NCBI GenBank assembly: GCA_963966185.1
Contig: CAWZYM010000348.1
Location: 629,501-693,500, forward strand
Direction of reading: 5' to 3'
Source of the DNA: Rhabditoides inermis
Lineage: Eukaryota; Nematoda; Chromadorea; Rhabditida; Rhabditidae
Length of the DNA: 64,000 nt
Below the pieces are notes generated by a model. That model did no database searches. It was not told the DNA's origin and saw only the letters and a program-made list of their open reading frames with translations. Positions 60,356-64,000 of this stretch are shown piece by piece (within the stretch, counting starts at the first letter, position 1; every line of letters begins with the position of its first letter). The position numbers were made by a program, and so were the translations under genes.

Positions 60356-60559
60356 CCACACACACACAAATGTCGAAAACGGTAATCGATACGGATGTTA
60401 CCGGCTTGAAGGCGAATCGCAGCGGATGAGTAATCGCTTATCTTGACTCGATCGGCAGAGGCGCGGCGAGAGTCCAAATGCCGGCAAAGGGCAAATGTCA
60501 AGCGATCGCGAGACGACCGCCAAAGAAGAGTAAAAATCCAATAATGAAACTCAATTTGT

Positions 60560-60966
60560 TTTGATTTTTTTTTTCAAAGTGTAATCGTGTAATGGTGGGC
60601 GGAGCGACGCAGAGACCCAGTCTTCATTTTTATAGTGACTCGTGCGGTCGTTTTCTGTCATTCTATTCGCGCATATATCGCTATATTGTACGCATACTGT
60701 ACCGACTGTCTGCATTCTAGATTCCACATAAAGGTGTGGCATCCGATTTATAATTTTATTTTGATTTGTTTTTGTTTGTTTGTTTGTTTGTTTTTTCAAA
60801 GTGTAATCGTGTAATGGTGGGCGGGGCGACGCAGAGACCCCGTCTTCATTTTTATAGTGACACGTGCGGTCGTTTTGTGTCATTCTATTCACGCATATTT
60901 CGCGATATTGTACGCATACTATACCGACTGTCTGCATTCTAGATCCCACATAAAGGTGTGGCGTCA
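60560..60966. repeat. Two tandem copies of a 180-bp unit
   Basis: Copy 1 about 60572-60745 and copy 2 about 60795-60966 share CAAAGTGTAATCGTGTAATG, a GCGACGCAGAGACCC block, CGTGCGGTCGTTTT and GACTGTCTGCATTCTAGAT. A GTTT tetranucleotide run separates them. Spacing is about 222 bases. Confidence 0.9.
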
Positions 60967-61038
60967 CCTCATGCGTTTTGCATGAGAGTGACGTCTACAC
61001 GACACATTGTACGCGATTAGCGTACAATGTGTCGTGTA
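60962..61038. other. Two adjacent stem-loops
   Basis: The first (60962-60994) pairs CGTCAC and TCATGC with GCATGA and GTGACG around GTTTT. The second (60996-61038) has 18-base arms (TACACGACACATTGTACG and its complement) with a 7-base loop. The pair lies between the tandem units and the Polinton genes. Confidence 0.8.
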
Positions 61039-61211
61039 CACGTAATAGAGACCCGCATAAAAGGTATGTGTACTTGCTTGAGTAACCGTGCTAATATTCA
61101 CATTCCAGGGCTACACGCGGCTGCACGCCGCCGGACGCCGCGTCGCGATAAGGAGAAAAGAAGAAAATATTATTACCAAACAATTTATCAGTTTTCATAA
61201 ATAAAACTGTT

Positions 61212-61808
61212 TCAAACGATACGAATATAAATCTTCTCGTCAGAATCGATAAATAGGGGAACACAAGCAAGCTTCTTGAGAGTGTTGTTCTTTTCGATTG
61301 TGCGGTGAGCGGGCGCAGAGGGGTTGTCGTTCTTCCTCTTCTTCTGCCGCAGCGCCTTGCGCGCAGCCACGGCCTCGCACACACGACACGTCTGTACGGC
61401 CGCATCCTTCTTCTCTGCAACCTCCTCCTTCATAGCCTCGTACAGTTGCGCATTCTCGGCGACCACGACATTCCCCGCGTCCATTCGTGCATTCTCTTCG
61501 TTCGCCTCTCCCAGCACGACCGTCTCCCCCTCCTCCTCCTCCTCCTCCTCCTCATCCTCCACGGCAATCTCCTCTGCCTCTGCTTGCTGTTTCTGCTCCT
61601 CATTTTCCTCGGTCTCTCCGCGCCTCTCCTCCTCCTCCTCCGTCTCTTCCGCAACATCCTCCGGCTCCTGCTTGACGTCAATCAGCTGCTGCTGCAGCGT
61701 CTCCGTATCAACAGGCGTAGCCTCAGCAACCACTCCAAGAGAGTCACTCTCAGCAACCACATTCTCCTCGGGAGAAGAGATAGTGAGAGGGTTCGAAATG
61801 AAGAACAT
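61212..61808 (-). CDS. Acidic 198-residue protein, probably a Polinton gene
   Basis: A single open frame of 198 codons starts MFFISNPLTISSPEENV. Residues about 50-105 are extremely Glu-rich, including an eight-Glu run. The C-terminal third is basic and contains a CRVC pair and a KALRQKKRKN stretch, which could be a nuclear-localisation signal. The mirror frames on the other strand are Ser/Pro-rich artefacts of the Glu codons. It lies just downstream of, and in the same direction as, the protease gene, with a 28-base gap, which suggests it belongs to the same element. No known Polinton family is matched, so its role is unknown. Confidence 0.5.
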   Translation of the reverse strand: MFFISNPLTISSPEENVVAESDSLGVVAEATPVDTETLQQQLIDVKQEPEDVAEETEEEEERRGETEENEEQKQQAEAEEIAVEDEEEEEEEEGETVVLGEANEENARMDAGNVVVAENAQLYEAMKEEVAEKKDAAVQTCRVCEAVAARKALRQKKRKNDNPSAPAHRTIEKNNTLKKLACVPLFIDSDEKIYIRIV

Positions 61809-61836
61809 GCTGCGGCGAGTGTAAACTAGACAATGA

Positions 61837-62310
61837 CTACATGTAAGAAGGACAACAAGCAGCCAAATGTTTTGACACTTTTGCGCATACTTTTCTGTCG
61901 TTTTCCGTCGGATTGGAAGGATTGAACATTTTAATTATAGATGTGTGAGAATATCCGCGAGAACGCATCATTATATAGAAAACCGCGTAATAACCGCAAA
62001 CATTACTTAGAGCGTGCTGAAACTGGGTTGTGTTTCTACGCGTTTTTGTGAATGTCCGTAAATACGCTTCGATTACCGGTTCGGCGGGAGCGCCTGTGGA
62101 ATCGAAATAATCACATACACCTCTCCTATCGACAAAAACGGCCACCCAATGTCTTCCCGGTTGAGTGGAATCGTCCAAATTCAACACCATGCCATTATCC
62201 ACTCCGAACAACGATCGTGGAATCTTATCGCATGGTCGAGTACCTCGATAAACGCGACGACTGTGAATGCAGTTTGATAACATTTTATCAATATCACCGG
62301 TCGATAACAT
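61837..62310 (-). CDS. PRO: Polinton/Maverick adenovirus-type cysteine protease
   Basis: A complete 157-residue frame. The layout fits the adenain (C5) and Ulp1-like protease fold: a His in QPGRHWVAVFVD (about residue 54), an Asp in VCDYFDSTGAP (about 67) and the nucleophile Cys in NVCGYYAVFYI (about 105), in the right order and spacing. In Polintons and adenoviruses this enzyme cleaves capsid proteins during particle maturation. The start is the first Met after the upstream stop. The stop of the next gene upstream is at 62332, about 20 bases away. No disruption is seen. Confidence 0.88.
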   Translation of the reverse strand: MLSTGDIDKMLSNCIHSRRVYRGTRPCDKIPRSLFGVDNGMVLNLDDSTQPGRHWVAVFVDRRGVCDYFDSTGAPAEPVIEAYLRTFTKTRRNTTQFQHALSNVCGYYAVFYIMMRSRGYSHTSIIKMFNPSNPTENDRKVCAKVSKHLAACCPSYM

Positions 62311-62331
62311 GGTTATGTAGGGAAATGACGA

Positions 62332-62790
62332 TCAGATATCAATCTCCAGTACCTCGAGAGGGTACGCGTCGTTTCCACATTTGTACACCGGAGCGTAAGG
62401 GTGTTCGAGGATAATCTTGTGTTTTTGGTAGTAATAGTCCTGAAACAACTACCATAGAGTGCTAACTGTGACAAAGCGCATACCCTCATTGACATTGTGA
62501 CTCCGTCGTAGGGGGTGAACAGGAAACCATCCAGGTCGAGCACAGACACGTCCGCTTGCATTCTACAACACCCGATCAAGCGATTACACATACGCGTTTG
62601 AAATTTACTTGTAGCGGTTGGAACTGCTGAACCGCATGACGACTCCTCCCGACACATCCTTGTTAGTCTGAGTGTGTGAGGTTCGTAGAGAGGCCCCGTG
62701 CAGAGCGCGCGACAAGTCCGCATGATCCGAAACTTCCGCCAAGTCAATGTTGAAACGCAAATAAAGTGCAGTAGGGACGCTGACCCACAT
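62332..62790 (-). CDS. Small Polinton-associated gene, apparently spliced
   Basis: Three segments on the - strand can be joined. The first starts MWVSVPTALYLRFNIDLAEV and ends SSSNRYK at a CAA|GTAAAT donor (about 62611). The second follows a TTGTAG acceptor (about 62562) with QADVSVLDLDGFLFTPYDGV and ends at an AGG|GTATGC donor (about 62484). The third follows a TTTCAG acceptor (about 62441) with DYYYQKHKIILEHPYAPVYK and ends LEVLEIDI, stop 62332-62334. The product is about 122 residues. A TATAAATA box lies 41 bases before the ATG. I do not recognise the family. Its place between capsid and protease genes suggests a structural or packaging role, but that is only inference. Confidence 0.5.
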
Positions 62791-62830
62791 GACGACCCCG
62801 GACACAATGACACTTTCGGTGCGGATACAG

Positions 62831-62838
62831 TATTTATA
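62831..62838 (-). promoter_or_regulatory. TATA box of the small Polinton gene
   Basis: TATAAATA on the - strand, 41 bases upstream of the proposed ATG at 62788-62790 and just after the capsid gene stop. The position is suitable for a pol II core promoter. Confidence 0.5.
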
Positions 62839-62874
62839 CGAAACAAGAAATCACTACATACAAAACAAACGTAT

Positions 62875-64000
62875 TCATTGATAAGCGTGTGAAACGTTTC
62901 TAAACTGGTCAATAGTGTACAAACCGTCAAATTCGCAATATGCAATCATCTGATAGCCCGTTGCAGGAGTTTTCTTGGCAAATTTGATTTTGATCTGAGT
63001 AGTTCCGGTGCTGATCAATTCGAACCCTTGATCGTGGTCTGCGGCGGCAAGGTTGAAAGCGAAAAATGTCTTGCCCTGGGCAAACTCCTTGTAGGAGACA
63101 GAGGGAGTGTGGCTGCTCCCAATGTTGCCGATACTCTCGTAGAACAACGTGAACAGCTGAGCGTAGCGCAAGTTTTCGAAATCGATGGCCAGCGGCTGAG
63201 AGGGATAGAGCCGGCCTCCCGCGTCGATTGCAATCTCGCTCACGTTTGCGTTTACAAAATTGAAAGGACTGCTATCGAGAGCGCCCTGATACGCCGCATC
63301 TTTTACAAAGCAGACAATTATGCGTCGTGGGATGACGTTGGTGAACAGCGTGGAGAAGGGGATGTCAAATCGATCGCCCGGAACGGCAATAATCTTGATC
63401 TGTGATCTCTTGTAGGGGTACTTGGCAGGATGTTGCAGAAGCATTTTCTCAATCGCCAGGTTTGCCGAAGCGACCACCTCGACAGTTTTGACCATCAGAC
63501 TCATAGAGACCACGCTCACAGACAGCTCTTCAGGCAACGTGCTATCGTGTGATTCCAAAATGAACTTGTCTCCGTTTCTATAAAACGTGATGCGCATATC
63601 AACGTGCGGGATCATTAGACGCGAGACTAGCATTGGGTCTATGTGAACGGGTGTCACCAGATCAACTTCACCGTTCTTTAGCATTTTAACGCGGGTAAGA
63701 TATCCTGTATTACTCGCGCTGTCCAAGTCGCCTGTGTCGTCAAAATACCCGGACGCTTGTAGCAGACTACGTTTCTCCTGTTCCCCATTGTTCAAGAACA
63801 TTTCGATGAATGACTTGTACGCATAATGAGGGCAGTCGTAAATCTCAGTGTTGTTGATCTCGAGTTTTGCATGCGAAAAGAATGTGGCCCCGATGTAGTT
63901 GATAAAACCTACGTTAGGAGCAGCCCCTGTTTTTTTCGAATCTTGGACCAGCTTTAGACGGAGACAGACATAGGTCCGACCTAGGTCCAAATATTTTCTA
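62875..64000 (-). CDS. Polinton/Maverick major capsid (hexon-like) protein, partial
   Basis: The frame runs in from the right edge of the window, so the N-terminus is missing; at least 371 residues are present. It resembles the large family of metazoan F54H12.2-like proteins, which are Polinton/adintovirus hexon-type capsid proteins. Supporting features are an early VGFINYIGATFFSHAKLEIN segment, YDCPHYAYKSFIEMFLNNGE, a central LVTPVHIDPM and PHVDMRITFYRNGDKF, then LLQHPAKYPYKRSQIKIIAV, IPRRIIVCFVKDAAYQGALD and PFNFVNANVSEIAIDAGGR. This double-jelly-roll protein would form the shell of a virus-like particle. No stop or frameshift is seen in the visible part. Confidence 0.8.
   Translation of the reverse strand, partial: RKYLDLGRTYVCLRLKLVQDSKKTGAAPNVGFINYIGATFFSHAKLEINNTEIYDCPHYAYKSFIEMFLNNGEQEKRSLLQASGYFDDTGDLDSASNTGYLTRVKMLKNGEVDLVTPVHIDPMLVSRLMIPHVDMRITFYRNGDKFILESHDSTLPEELSVSVVSMSLMVKTVEVVASANLAIEKMLLQHPAKYPYKRSQIKIIAVPGDRFDIPFSTLFTNVIPRRIIVCFVKDAAYQGALDSSPFNFVNANVSEIAIDAGGRLYPSQPLAIDFENLRYAQLFTLFYESIGNIGSSHTPSVSYKEFAQGKTFFAFNLAAADHDQGFELISTGTTQIKIKFAKKTPATGYQMIAYCEFDGLYTIDQFRNVSHAYQ

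Noticed and set aside
61324..61824. Ser-rich + strand frame of 166 codons
   Set aside because: It is the complement of Glu codons in the acidic - strand protein.

Overview
This window looks like nuclear DNA from an invertebrate animal. The genes are built from many short exons joined by GT-AG introns, there are long CT/GA microsatellites, and there are tRNA-derived SINEs, Helitron-like elements, a PIF/Harbinger-type MITE and part of a Polinton/Maverick. I cannot name the species. The recognisable host genes are a PARP6/8-type ADP-ribosyltransferase (+ strand, about 6.2-12.0 kb) and a full-length ABCA-subfamily ABC transporter (- strand, 37.3-46.1 kb). Smaller genes I cannot name are a tail-anchored microprotein (0.36-0.72 kb), a secreted, probably GPI-anchored cysteine-containing protein (2.5-3.7 kb), a gene 3' end (3.9-4.5 kb), a coiled-coil protein with an apparent frameshift (32.8-34.7 kb), a short gene at 35.0-35.7 kb, and two terminal exons at 49.9-50.1 kb.

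Layout. 0-12 kb is genic, with GA/CT microsatellites in several introns. 12.2-15 kb holds a repeat that recurs at 47-48.3 kb; the copy here is split by a 1,062-bp MITE whose empty site is still visible in the other copy. 15.4-31 kb is a block of three head-to-tail Helitron-like units. Each ends in a GC-rich hairpin plus CTAG, and the first two contain large satellite arrays (139-bp and about 108-bp monomers, partly organised as a 556-bp higher-order repeat). 31.0-32.0 kb is a fold-back element with a tRNA-like sequence in each arm. 32.8-35.7 kb and 37.3-46.1 kb are genic on the - strand.

47-61 kb is rearranged. It has a 3 x 500-bp tandem repeat, a U2-snRNA-like 5' end, and a 3,046-bp palindrome (two 1,364-bp arms, 318-bp spacer) carrying an intron-containing fragment of the PARP gene. 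The palindrome abuts exactly a 2,614-bp second copy of the 5' end of the ABCA gene, which carries a frameshift. 61.2-64 kb is the - strand end of a Polinton/Maverick: an adenovirus-type cysteine protease, a hexon-like major capsid protein and two small genes.

The most interesting structure is the 54.4-60.05 kb composite, in which a near-perfect palindrome, a fragment of one host gene captured at the DNA level, and a duplicated promoter plus 5' exons of a second host gene meet base to base. Gene functions are inferred from motifs read by eye. Exon edges are estimates from splice-site consensus and reading frame.
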